Source: Alteromonadaceae bacterium (lineage in GTDB: Bacteria > Pseudomonadota > Gammaproteobacteria > Pseudomonadales > Oleiphilaceae). Taken from it: a stretch of DNA of 7,960 bases. Below the pieces are notes generated by a model. That model was not told the origin of the DNA, did not search any database, and worked only from the letters and a program-made list of their open reading frames with translations. Position 1 is the first letter of the stretch, and each line of letters begins with the position of its first letter. The stretch covers positions 1 through 7,960 of the forward strand of contig JABXHG010000025.1 in the NCBI GenBank assembly GCA_013393545.1, written 5' to 3'. The translations under genes were made by a program, and so were the position numbers. This document shows positions 1-6,204 of the stretch, piece after piece.

Positions 1-762
1 CTGCAGCACCAGGACGGCCACAGCCACGTGCTGGCCAACACCATCCCGAACTGCAAGGCCTACGATCCGGCCTTCGGTTATGAAATGGCCGTGGTCATCC
101 GTGAAGGTATGAAAGAGATGTTCGAGGACAACAAGAACGTCTTCTATTACCTGACCATCGAGAATGAGTTCTACGAGCAGCCGGCCATGCCGGACGGATG
201 CGAAGAAGGCATCATCAAGGGCATGTACCACTTCGATGCCGTGGAAGCGAAAGGCGGCAAGAAGGCTCCGCGTGTTCAGCTGCTGGGTGCCGGCGCCATC
301 TTCAACGAAGTCAGTGCCGCTGCGCAGATGCTGAAAGACGACTGGGGCGTGGCCTCCGACGTGTGGAGCGTGACCAGCTTCAACGAACTGGCCCGTGATG
401 GCCAGCACGTGGAGCGCTGGAACCACCTGCACCCGGATGATAAGCCGCGCAAGGCCTACGTGACTCAGATGCTGGAAGACCGCAAAGGGCCGGTGGTGTC
501 CTCCACGGACTACATCAAGCTGCATTCCGAGCAGTTGCGGGCGTTCATCCCGAAAACCTTCATGACCCTGGGTACCGACGGTTTTGGTCGCAGTGACACC
601 CGCCAGAAGCTGCGCAGCTTCTTCGAGGTGGACCGTTACTACGTCACTGTCACCGCACTGGCGGCTCTGGCCCGGGATGGCGATATCGATGAGGAAGTGG
701 TGCTCGAAGGCATGCGCAAGTACGGAATCGATCGCAACAAACCGAACCCGGTGCTGAGCTAA
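1..762 (+). CDS. aceE: Pyruvate dehydrogenase E1 component, C-terminal part (5' end outside window)
   Basis: This is the last 253 residues of the homodimeric E1 of the pyruvate dehydrogenase complex. E1 uses thiamine diphosphate to decarboxylate pyruvate and passes the acetyl group to the lipoyl domains of E2 in the cytoplasm. The reading frame is open from base 1 and starts at LQHQDGHSHVLANTIPNC, which aligns by eye with the corresponding segment of E. coli AceE (LQHEDGHSH...TIPNC). The segments NVFYYLTIENEFYEQPAMP and the C-terminal transketolase-like domain with TLGTDGFGRSDTR are also characteristic of AceE. E. coli AceE is about 887 residues, so roughly 70 percent of the gene lies upstream. 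The TAA stop overlaps the ribosome binding site of aceF, 10 bases before its ATG, so the two are co-transcribed and probably translationally linked. An internal ATG-like start at 28 is not a real start. Identification is firm. Confidence 0.97.
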   Translation: MQHQDGHSHVLANTIPNCKAYDPAFGYEMAVVIREGMKEMFEDNKNVFYYLTIENEFYEQPAMPDGCEEGIIKGMYHFDAVEAKGGKKAPRVQLLGAGAIFNEVSAAAQMLKDDWGVASDVWSVTSFNELARDGQHVERWNHLHPDDKPRKAYVTQMLEDRKGPVVSSTDYIKLHSEQLRAFIPKTFMTLGTDGFGRSDTRQKLRSFFEVDRYYVTVTALAALARDGDIDEEVVLEGMRKYGIDRNKPNPVLS

Positions 763-766
763 GGAG
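761..766 (+). promoter_or_regulatory. Ribosome binding site of aceF overlapping the aceE stop codon
   Basis: AAGGAG lies six bases before the ATG at 773, and its first two bases are the last two of the aceE TAA stop. This fixes the aceF start and suggests that ribosomes finishing aceE feed aceF translation, helping to balance E1 and E2 amounts. Confidence 0.85.
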
Positions 767-772
767 ACCTCC

Positions 773-2500
773 ATGAGTGAACAGGAAATCAAGGTCCCTG
801 ATCTCGGTGGGGCCGATGAAGTTGAGATTATTGAAGTATCCGTCAGTGAAGGGGATTCGGTAGAGGCGGAAGATCCGATCCTGACCCTGGAGTCCGACAA
901 GGCCTCGGTGGAACTGCCGTCACCGGCGGCGGGCAAGATCACCAAAATCACCGCCAAGGTCGGCGACAAGGTCAAAGAAGGTGATGTGGTCGGCATGATT
1001 GAAGCTGGCGAAGCGTCCGGAGACGAAGGCGATTCTGGCGAGGCCGATGCATCTGACAGCGCGGAAGAAGCCTCTTCTGACAGTGGCGACGACAAGGCGG
1101 CCTCGGAAGATGCGGAGGAGGCTGAGAAAGACGCATCCGAGCCGAAAGACGACAAGCCGGCGGCTAAAAAGGGCGGTGGCTCGCGCCAGGAGACCGTGAA
1201 GGTGCCGAACCTGGACGGCTTCGACGATGTGCCGGTGATTGAAATTAACGTGGCCGAGGGCGATACCGTCAGCGAGGAAGATCCGCTGGTGACCGTGGAG
1301 TCTGACAAGGCCACCATGGAAATTCCGTCGCCGTACGCCGGCAAGATCATCAAGCTGCTGGTAAAAGAAGGTGACAAGCTGTCCGAAGGCAACGACCTGC
1401 TGGAAATGAGCGTTGAAGGTGAGGGCGGTGACGAAGAGGAAGAAACCTCTGAGTCCAGTGCCCAGGCTTCGGAGCAGGCCGAGTCGTCTGACGCTGCGTC
1501 GAAATCGAAGGAAGAGCCGGCGGAATCGCAGCCGTCAGAGCCTGCGTCTGGCCCGGGCTCCATGTACGAGCCGCCTGCGGCTGGCACGAAAGTGCATGCC
1601 GGGCCGGCGGTACGCAAACTGGCCCGCGAGCTGGGCGCTGATCTGGCGCGGGTTAAAGGCAGCGGCCCCAAGCACCGTATTCTGAAGGACGACGTTCAGG
1701 ATTACGTGAAAAGTCAATTGCAGCAGACCCAGCAGGGTGGTGCCGTGGCGGCGACGGGTGGCGCCGGTATTCCGGGCGTGAAGCTGCCGGACTTCAGCCA
1801 GTTTGGCGAAGTAGAGCGCGAAAGCATGTCCCGCATGATGGCGGCCACCGCCGTGAACATGCAGCGCAGCTGGCTGAACGTGCCCCACGTCACCCAGTTC
1901 GACGAAGCCGACATCACCGAGATGGAAAGCTTCCGCAAGGCGCAGAAAGCGGCAGGCGAGAAGAAGGGTATCAAGATGACCCCACTGCCGTTCCTGCTGA
2001 AAGCCTGTGCCGCTGCACTGGCCGAGCTGCCGCAGTTCAACGTGTCGCTGGACATGGAGCGCAAGGAAGTGGTGCGCAAGAAGTACATCCACATCGGCAT
2101 TGCGGTGGATACCCCGCATGGCCTGATGGTGCCCGTACTTCGCGACGTGGACCAGAAAGGCCTGTGGGAACTGGCGGCTGAAAGCGCCGAACTGGCCCAG
2201 AAGGCCCGGGACAAGCAACTGAAGCCTGCAGAGATGCAGGGTGCCTGTTTCACCATCACCAGCCTCGGCGGCATTGGTGGCACGGCCTTCACGCCGATTG
2301 TGAATACCCCGGAAGTGGCGATTCTGGGTGTGTCCAAGGCGGCCATGAAGCCGGTATGGGATGGTGAGGACTTCCAGCCACGGCTGATGCTGCCACTGTC
2401 ACTGTCCTACGACCACCGGGCGGTGAATGGCGCGGATGCGGCCCGCTTTACCAACCTGCTGACGCAGCTGTTGGGGGATATTCGTACCTTGTTGCTGTGA
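773..2500 (+). CDS. aceF: Dihydrolipoyllysine-residue acetyltransferase, E2 of pyruvate dehydrogenase
   Basis: This 575-residue protein is the E2 core of the pyruvate dehydrogenase complex, transferring acetyl groups from E1 via lipoyl arms to coenzyme A. Domains: lipoyl 1 (about 1-80) with the lipoylated Lys43 in ESDKAS; an acidic Ser/Ala/Glu/Asp linker (81-137); lipoyl 2 (about 138-217) with Lys179 in ESDKAT; a second acidic linker (218-266); the peripheral subunit-binding domain (about 275-313, AVRKLARELG and HRILKDDV); and the catalytic acyltransferase domain (about 345-575). The active-site motif is DHRAVNG, with His548 and Asn552. Many E2 enzymes have HxxxDG, but Asn at this place is also known in Pseudomonas and Azotobacter E2p, so activity is expected. 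There are two lipoyl domains rather than the three of E. coli, and the linkers are acidic instead of Ala-Pro rich. The gene is 10 bases after aceE and is followed by a terminator, so no E3 gene is in this operon. Confidence 0.97.
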   Translation: MSEQEIKVPDLGGADEVEIIEVSVSEGDSVEAEDPILTLESDKASVELPSPAAGKITKITAKVGDKVKEGDVVGMIEAGEASGDEGDSGEADASDSAEEASSDSGDDKAASEDAEEAEKDASEPKDDKPAAKKGGGSRQETVKVPNLDGFDDVPVIEINVAEGDTVSEEDPLVTVESDKATMEIPSPYAGKIIKLLVKEGDKLSEGNDLLEMSVEGEGGDEEEETSESSAQASEQAESSDAASKSKEEPAESQPSEPASGPGSMYEPPAAGTKVHAGPAVRKLARELGADLARVKGSGPKHRILKDDVQDYVKSQLQQTQQGGAVAATGGAGIPGVKLPDFSQFGEVERESMSRMMAATAVNMQRSWLNVPHVTQFDEADITEMESFRKAQKAAGEKKGIKMTPLPFLLKACAAALAELPQFNVSLDMERKEVVRKKYIHIGIAVDTPHGLMVPVLRDVDQKGLWELAAESAELAQKARDKQLKPAEMQGACFTITSLGGIGGTAFTPIVNTPEVAILGVSKAAMKPVWDGEDFQPRLMLPLSLSYDHRAVNGADAARFTNLLTQLLGDIRTLLL

Positions 2501-2525
2501 GGCAAGCGGGCGTTAAAGCTGTTGG

Positions 2526-2555
2526 AAAAACCCTGGCCATGCGCCGGGGTTTTTT
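2526..2555 (+). terminator. Intrinsic terminator of the aceEF operon
   Basis: A 12-bp stem (2526-2537 with 2543-2554, one G-T pair) encloses a five-base loop. The G+C-rich centre is flanked by A5 on the left and T6 on the right, and the run of T ends at 2555. It lies 25 bases after the aceF stop. The A/T symmetry means it could also act in the other direction, but no gene converges on it. Confidence 0.9.
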
Positions 2556-2593
2556 GTGTCTAATGGAATAGATCAGTTAGATGGACAATAACC

Positions 2594-2607
2594 CCACTTT
2601 AAGGTGG
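2594..2607 (+). promoter_or_regulatory. Palindrome upstream of the abiE genes, possible operator
   Basis: CCACTTTAAGGTGG is a near-perfect 14-bp palindrome with one T-G opposition, about 80 bases before the antitoxin start and just upstream of a TTGACT hexamer at 2613-2618. No good -10 hexamer follows TTGACT at normal spacing; TAACAT at 2645-2650 is a possible -10 only with a weak -35. AbiEi antitoxins are known to repress their own operon by binding inverted repeats near the promoter, so this site is a candidate operator. Only the palindrome itself is seen; the role is inferred. Confidence 0.3.
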
Positions 2608-2674
2608 TTAATTTGACTACCTTTGTTTATTATGTAGACGTTAATAACATCTTTTTGTGTGGTTTCTGTTTTAC

Positions 2675-2680
2675 GGGAGG
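2675..2680 (+). promoter_or_regulatory. Ribosome binding site that selects the TTG start of the antitoxin
   Basis: GGGAGG lies five bases before the TTG at 2686. The GTG at 2659 in the same frame has no purine-rich stretch at suitable distance, so the TTG is preferred. Confidence 0.7.
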
Positions 2681-2685
2681 GTGCT

Positions 2686-3219
2686 TTGAAGCAATCAGAC
2701 GCCATCAAACGTTTGGCGGCATTCGATTTAAAAGGGCGCTACGTTTATTCTTCAAAGGATATTTCGAAGCTGTTTCCCGAAGAGTCCGCACGCAGCCGGC
2801 AGGCAACGATTACCCGTTTGGTGAAGAGCGGTATCCTTGAGCGGCCCTCCAAGGGTGTGTACGTTTACGCGTTATCCCGCCACCAGGGGCCAGATATCCT
2901 GGAGCACGTGGCAAAAACATTACGCCGTGGTGAATACAACTATATTAGTCTGGAGTCGGCTCTTTCTGAATACGGCGTGATTTCACAGGTGCCGGTCGGG
3001 CGCATTACCGTCATAACTACCGGTCGGAAAGGGGAGTATAAAACTCCGTATGGGGTGATTGAGTTCACTCATACCAAGCGGTCTGTTGCCGATATTCTCT
3101 CTGGTGTACAGGATCGCGGCCATCCGCTCAGGATTGCCACAAAAGCGGCAGCTCTGCGAGATCTCAAAAGAACAGGCCGGAACACTCATTTGATTGATCC
3201 AGAGGAAGCCCGTGCGTAA
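2686..3219 (+). CDS. AbiEi-like antitoxin and transcriptional repressor of a type IV toxin-antitoxin system
   Basis: This 177-residue protein resembles the AbiEi family, which neutralises an AbiEii nucleotidyltransferase toxin without direct toxin binding and represses its own operon. The N-terminal half (about 1-62) looks like a winged helix: DAIKRLAAFDLKGRYVYSSKD, then SRQATITRLVKSGILERPSKGVYVYA, where the recognition helix leads into a wing. The C-terminal domain (about 65-177) includes the family-like YNYISLESALSEYGVI, RITVITTGRKG and TPYGVIEF. The start is taken as TTG 2686 because of the adjacent GGGAGG; a GTG at 2659 would add nine residues. The stop overlaps the toxin gene by eight bases, giving antitoxin-first order and coupled translation, as usual for AbiE pairs. 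The DNA is visibly less G+C-rich than aceEF, consistent with horizontal acquisition. Family assignment rests on remembered sequence patterns and the toxin partner. Confidence 0.85.
   Translation: MKQSDAIKRLAAFDLKGRYVYSSKDISKLFPEESARSRQATITRLVKSGILERPSKGVYVYALSRHQGPDILEHVAKTLRRGEYNYISLESALSEYGVISQVPVGRITVITTGRKGEYKTPYGVIEFTHTKRSVADILSGVQDRGHPLRIATKAAALRDLKRTGRNTHLIDPEEARA
3201..3206 (+). promoter_or_regulatory. Ribosome binding site of the toxin, inside the antitoxin gene
   Basis: AGAGGA stands five bases before GTG 3212. It supports GTG 3212 over the in-frame TTG at 3194, which has no comparable site. Confidence 0.6.
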
Positions 3220-4138
3220 ATATGACCCGGAAACCTTTCAACAGCTTGTTTCACTGGCAATGCAAAACCCCGCGCTTGCCAACATGCGGCCTGTGATTGA
3301 AAAAGAAATCCTTCATTTTGACCTCTTTTTCGCGCTGGATCAGGCGGGCTTGCTGGATGGCCTTGTGTTTCAGGGTGGTACCGCCGTTCGCCTTTGCTAT
3401 GGCGGTAAGCGTTTCAGTGAGGACCTGGGTTTTGCGGGGGGAGTTGATTTCTCATCCGGGCAACTTGCGCGATTGAAAGAGTGCGTTATGGATTACCTTG
3501 GCACCCGTTATGGTCTGGATGTCAGCGTGAAAGAGCCAAAGTCATTGCGCAAAGATCCGGCGTATTCTGAACGTAATGTGGATATGTGGCAGATTGCCAT
3601 TACCACTTCACCCGGAAGGCCAGACCTTCCGAAACAGCGCGTGAAGCTCGAAGTTGCTAACATTCCGGCTTATACAGCTGTTCCACAACCGCTGATCCGC
3701 ACTTACGACTTTCTGCCTGATGGGTATGAAGACCTGCTGATCATGACCGAGGATAAAAGCGAAATCATGGCCGATAAGCTGGTATCACTACCGGCAACTC
3801 AAAAATATGTCCGCCACCGCGATATCTGGGATTTGGCGTATCTGTCTCAAGAGAAGGCAGTGGTGCGCCCCGACCTGGTGCTAAACAAAATTCGGGACTA
3901 CCGAGTTGAGGACTATGAAAATAAACTGAAAACCATGATTGGCAGGCTTCCGCAGATTATCAACGGGAAGCCGTTCCGGGATGAGATGAACCGCTTCCTG
4001 CCGGCCGACGTGATTGAGAGGACGCTGGCCAGGGAAAAGTTCTCTGATTTTCTGCAAAACCGTGTTATTAGTTTGCTAGCGGAGGTTCAGGATGAGATCA
4101 ATCCGAGCCCATCGGGAACCCCTGCTTTTTCTATGTAA
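3212..4138 (+). CDS. AbiEii-like nucleotidyltransferase toxin, with altered catalytic motif
   Basis: This 308-residue protein matches the AbiEii/AbiGii (DUF1814) toxins, DNA polymerase beta-fold nucleotidyltransferases that stop growth, for example during phage infection. Visible motifs: the N-terminal segment KYDPETFQQLV...RPVIEKEILHFDLFFALD; nucleotide-binding LVFQGGTAVRLCYGG (about 51-65); the acidic motif RFSEDLGFAGG (67-77); a third acidic position, probably Glu147 in VKLEVAN; and the helical motif EIMADKL (184-190) followed by RHRDIWDL (201-208). The usual metal-binding motif is Ser-x-Asp-x-Asp (SEDLDF); here the second Asp is Gly73 (codon GGT at 3428-3430, one base from GAT). If the sequence is right, catalysis may be impaired. 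GTG 3212 was chosen because it follows AGAGGA and overlaps the antitoxin stop by eight bases; TTG 3194 would add six residues. The reading frame is otherwise intact and near family length. Confidence 0.85.
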   Translation: MRKYDPETFQQLVSLAMQNPALANMRPVIEKEILHFDLFFALDQAGLLDGLVFQGGTAVRLCYGGKRFSEDLGFAGGVDFSSGQLARLKECVMDYLGTRYGLDVSVKEPKSLRKDPAYSERNVDMWQIAITTSPGRPDLPKQRVKLEVANIPAYTAVPQPLIRTYDFLPDGYEDLLIMTEDKSEIMADKLVSLPATQKYVRHRDIWDLAYLSQEKAVVRPDLVLNKIRDYRVEDYENKLKTMIGRLPQIINGKPFRDEMNRFLPADVIERTLAREKFSDFLQNRVISLLAEVQDEINPSPSGTPAFSM

Positions 4139-4143
4139 TCAAT

Positions 4144-4603
4144 TCAGTGCCTGGCTTCTGAGCGCAGTACTTTCACTTCGGCTTCACTCAAGCCGGAAGC
4201 TTCCGCAATTTGTGCATCGGTTAAAAGGTTCATGGCAATCAGGCGTTGAGCTGTCTCGCGCATGAGTTCCTGTCGGGCTTCAGTGCGCCCTTCCAGCCGT
4301 TCTTTTTTTGCCCAGTTTTCAAGGTTCTCGGCCAGCATCTCTTTATTCTCCATCAGGCTGTTGAGTTGTTCCATTCTAGCAGGATATATAGAAAGGCCGC
4401 TGTGTGACGGTGAGGCCATCCCAGCTGACTTCGACGGACCAGACCACGTCTTCGAATTTCTCTTCAAAGAGTGGGGTGATGTAGTTGCCGCTGTGGTTTC
4501 TCAGTGTACGGAAGTCCATCAGCCCGGAAATCTCCGGTGGCGCGAAGCCTTCGAGAAGTTGCTGGACGAATTCCGGGTGGCTGAAGAGCTCTCCTGAACG
4601 CAA
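4144..4603 (-). pseudogene. Remnant of an Rpn/YhgA-like recombination-promoting nuclease (putative transposase) gene
   Basis: Two minus-strand pieces in different frames look like the ends of one protein of the Rpn (PD-(D/E)XK, YhgA-like) family. The N-terminal piece (4603 down to about 4390) has ELFSHPEFVQQLLEGF, LMDFRTLR and YITPLFEEKFEDVVWSVEV, the usual opening of these proteins. It then meets a stop at 4376. The C-terminal piece (about 4377 down to 4144, MEQLNSLMENKEMLAENLENWAKK...QIAEASGLSEAEVKVLR) is the typical charged helical tail. The central nuclease core (LYLLLEFQS and following) is missing. The pieces total about 150 residues, whereas intact members have around 300, so an internal deletion with a frame change is inferred, with the junction at about 4375-4396. 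The first residues before LFSHP are also cut short by the neighbouring porin terminator. It converges on the toxin gene with five bases between stops. Confidence 0.75.
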
Positions 4604-4629
4604 AAACCCCGGCGCGAAGGCCGGGGTTT
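4602..4629 (-). terminator. Intrinsic terminator of the porin gene
   Basis: On the minus strand a 10-bp perfect stem (4620-4629 with 4604-4613) with a six-base loop ends in five T residues (4606-4602). It lies about 30 bases after the porin stop codon. It also abuts the start of the nuclease remnant, so it would separate the two transcripts. Confidence 0.88.
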
Positions 4630-4659
4630 CTGCTGAGTTAACTTCTAATTAGGAAGGGA

Positions 4660-5799
4660 TTAGAAGTTGTACTGGGCGAGGAACATCAGACGGTTTGCGT
4701 CTCCATCGTCCCCGCCTTGGGTCTCGGTTTGGAGGTAAGCGTACTCTACGCCCATTTTAACCTTCTTGGCTGGGCTCCACTGGTAGTTGAGAAATGCCAT
4801 GGAATTCGTGTCTTGTGTATCTGCGTTCAAGACACCAGCATCTACGGCATCATCTATATCTACAGAGGCCATGCCGTAACCTAGGTTCACGGAACTGCCA
4901 CCACCCAGGTTCATGCTTGCGCCCAAGGCGCCGCCCCAAGATTTGAAGGTTTCAAGATCGCCATTGGCATCTACGTATCCATCCTGCAGGCCGTAATTGC
5001 CGCCAGCGCGCCAAACATATCCCTTGGCACCGTCACCGTAGTTGATGGCACCTTGAATAGAGAACATATCTGACAGTGCAATTTTACCGGCCAGGAATGA
5101 AGCAAAGCTGATGGCAGAATCGTCATCTCCGCCACTAGCAGCATTGTCATAACTAGTTTGCTTAACCATGGCTGCTGCTGCATAGGAGAATCCGCCCGCA
5201 GAGTCTTCCAGTTTCGCGGTCAATGCAGGAGTGCTGTCTTTTGCGGAGTTATTACTCAGACTATTTGCAGGCTCTTCGACAGAGAAGGAGAAAGGACCAG
5301 TGGTATATCGGATTTGCCCGGTTCGGCCTTGGGTGCCGGCCAAGCCCGGGACGCCATCAAAATCCAGTCCAGAAGTATTGCCCACAAACGAATTGTAGTT
5401 GGACCAGCTTTGACCGATAAGGATATTTTTGTACTCGCCGTAAGCATGGCGAAGCCGAGGCTCGAGAGTATCGTTATTGTCAAAATCCATTTCAATTACG
5501 ACTTTGACATCTTCTGGACTAACTACCGATACGCCAATACGGCTAGTGTTTGCGTCAATGCCAAAGTGACCATCAGATGTATCGCTTCCGTCAGTCGTAA
5601 TCGCACCAAGATTTGCAGCTTGACCACCCGCAGCAAGGTCTTCGTCAATGTCGTAAGTCGCTACGGCGCGAGCAAAACCATAAAGATTTGCTTCGTAGCC
5701 GCCAGCGCTAAGCTCAACGGCAGAGGCCTGAGCTGCCATACCAAAAGCAGCCACTGCAGCCGTCGCTCGGATTGCCATTCTGAGTTTGTTGTTTTGCAT
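4660..5799 (-). CDS. DcaP-like trimeric outer-membrane porin
   Basis: This 379-residue protein appears to be a beta-barrel channel of the DcaP-like porin family, which carries small, often anionic, solutes across the outer membrane. The N terminus is a signal peptide: basic NNKLRMAIR, a hydrophobic Ala-rich core, then AQASA with likely cleavage after Ala27. The mature part begins with YEANLYGFARAVATYDID (36-52), and has DANTSRIGV (82-90), LEPRLRHAYGEYKNILIGQSW (112-132), a pattern common in DcaP-like proteins, and GQIRYTTGPFSFSVEEP. Alternating hydrophobic strands run to the end, which closes on AQYNF with the terminal Phe needed for barrel assembly. ATG 5799 is chosen because GGAG (5812-5809) lies nine bases upstream; a TTG at 5814 would include that site in the coding region. 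The gene is alone between its terminator and an inverted-repeat element. The substrate cannot be told from sequence. Confidence 0.85.
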   Translation of the reverse strand: MQNNKLRMAIRATAAVAAFGMAAQASAVELSAGGYEANLYGFARAVATYDIDEDLAAGGQAANLGAITTDGSDTSDGHFGIDANTSRIGVSVVSPEDVKVVIEMDFDNNDTLEPRLRHAYGEYKNILIGQSWSNYNSFVGNTSGLDFDGVPGLAGTQGRTGQIRYTTGPFSFSVEEPANSLSNNSAKDSTPALTAKLEDSAGGFSYAAAAMVKQTSYDNAASGGDDDSAISFASFLAGKIALSDMFSIQGAINYGDGAKGYVWRAGGNYGLQDGYVDANGDLETFKSWGGALGASMNLGGGSSVNLGYGMASVDIDDAVDAGVLNADTQDTNSMAFLNYQWSPAKKVKMGVEYAYLQTETQGGDDGDANRLMFLAQYNF

Positions 5800-5846
5800 C
5801 GTTGTTTTCTCCAATCATCAATTTGTTTTTGTTGGACCCAGAAAAC

Positions 5847-5875
5847 AAGGTAGTTACGAATGTGTGACAATTCAA
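5847..5875 (-). promoter_or_regulatory. Possible promoter of the porin gene
   Basis: On the minus strand TTGAAT (5875-5870) and TACCTT (5852-5847) are separated by 17 bases, about 50 bases before the porin ATG. The -35 is fair and the -10 poor, so this is only a candidate. The inverted-repeat element begins about 55 bases further upstream and could affect the region. Confidence 0.25.
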
Positions 5876-5930
5876 ACAGATTCGGCGGATATTTAGACGA
5901 ATGTCTATGGAGTGATCGGTCGGTAGCTAG

Positions 5931-5960
5931 TGTCCCGTCTGGCTAATTCCTTAACCTACT
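5931..5960 (+). repeat. Left 30-bp terminal inverted repeat of the element
   Basis: Starts TGTCCCGTCTGG and ends TTAACCTACT. It is the exact reverse complement of 6163-6192. Confidence 0.95.
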
Positions 5961-6058
5961 GCTTGCCTCTGGGGACTCTGACCAAGGCGCCAGTGTGCTG
6001 GTGTGGTGGTTCCACATCAAGCGCTGGCAACACAGGCTCAGAGTCCCCAGAGGCAAGC
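5961..6058. repeat. Internal hairpin 1 of the element
   Basis: A perfect 21-bp stem pairs 5961-5981 with 6038-6058. Inside it GCCAG (5989-5993) pairs with CTGGC (6024-6028), and TGTGG (6002-6006) pairs with CCACA (6012-6016) around a five-base loop. The intervening internal loops are 7 by 9 and 8 by 7 bases. Confidence 0.9.
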
Positions 6059-6065
6059 CCTTCGG

Positions 6066-6162
6066 GAGTTTCTGAAAAGCCGAATAGCGTCGTTCTGCTG
6101 TCTCGATTTGGAGCCACCAAACCTTCGCCAGCACGCCTAGCTCTTCGGCTTTTCAGAAGCTC
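6066..6162. repeat. Internal hairpin 2 of the element
   Basis: A 23-bp stem pairs 6066-6088 with 6140-6162, with one T-G pair (6069/6159) and one mismatch (6085/6143). Inside it TGCTG (6096-6100) pairs with CAGCA (6129-6133), and TTTGG (6107-6111) pairs with CCAAA (6117-6121) around a five-base loop. The internal loops are 7 by 6 and 6 by 7 bases. Confidence 0.9.
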
Positions 6163-6192
6163 AGTAGGTTAAGGAATTAGCCAGACGGGACA
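6163..6192 (-). repeat. Right 30-bp terminal inverted repeat of the element
   Basis: Exact reverse complement of 5931-5960. Its outer end is 12 bases before the ATG at 6205. Confidence 0.95.
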
Positions 6193-6204
6193 CTGGACAT
6201 CTAT

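Larger units (their letters stand above)
5931..6192. mobile_element. Non-autonomous inverted-repeat element (MITE-like) able to fold into a three-way junction
   Basis: This 262-bp segment is bounded by a perfect 30-bp inverted repeat (TGTCCCGTCTGGCTAATTCC... and its complement). Including two more complementary flanking bases on each side, the perfect pairing is 32 bp (5929-6194). The interior is almost entirely two further inverted repeats, 5961-6058 and 6066-6162, starting directly against the terminal repeats and separated from each other by only seven bases. It has no convincing gene: the short ORFs crossing it merely read through the repeats. The flanks CTAG (5927-5930) and CTGG (6193-6196) could be a 4-bp target duplication with one change, but could equally be an extension of the repeat. 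I do not recognise the terminal repeat as belonging to a particular IS family. It may be mobilised in trans, or act as a structured RNA or DNA. Confidence 0.7.

Noticed and set aside
1535..2346. Two long minus-strand ORFs opposite aceF
   Set aside because: They lie entirely over the aceF catalytic domain in other frames, with His/Arg-rich or otherwise unfamiliar composition typical of shadows in G+C-rich genes.
2604..2840. 78-codon ORF in another frame over the start of the antitoxin gene
   Set aside because: It covers the non-coding leader and overlaps the better supported antitoxin frame, and shows no recognisable domain.
5158..5853. 231-codon plus-strand ORF opposite the porin gene
   Set aside because: It is antisense to a well-supported porin, has no recognisable motif, is rich in Arg, Ser and Cys as expected of a reverse-frame shadow, and has no ribosome binding site.
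5930..6172. Short ORFs on both strands inside the inverted-repeat element
   Set aside because: They run through the repeat arms, have no start signals, and their sequence is explained by the palindromes.
5931..6192. Integron attC site or CRISPR repeats as an explanation of the palindromic element
   Set aside because: There are no integron core-site sequences, no adjacent cassette or integrase, and no regularly spaced direct repeats; the arms are inverted and each is used once.
5931..6192. Bidirectional terminator between the porin and exonuclease genes
   Set aside because: The flanking genes diverge from this region, so no transcript needs to end here, and none of the stems is followed by a T run.
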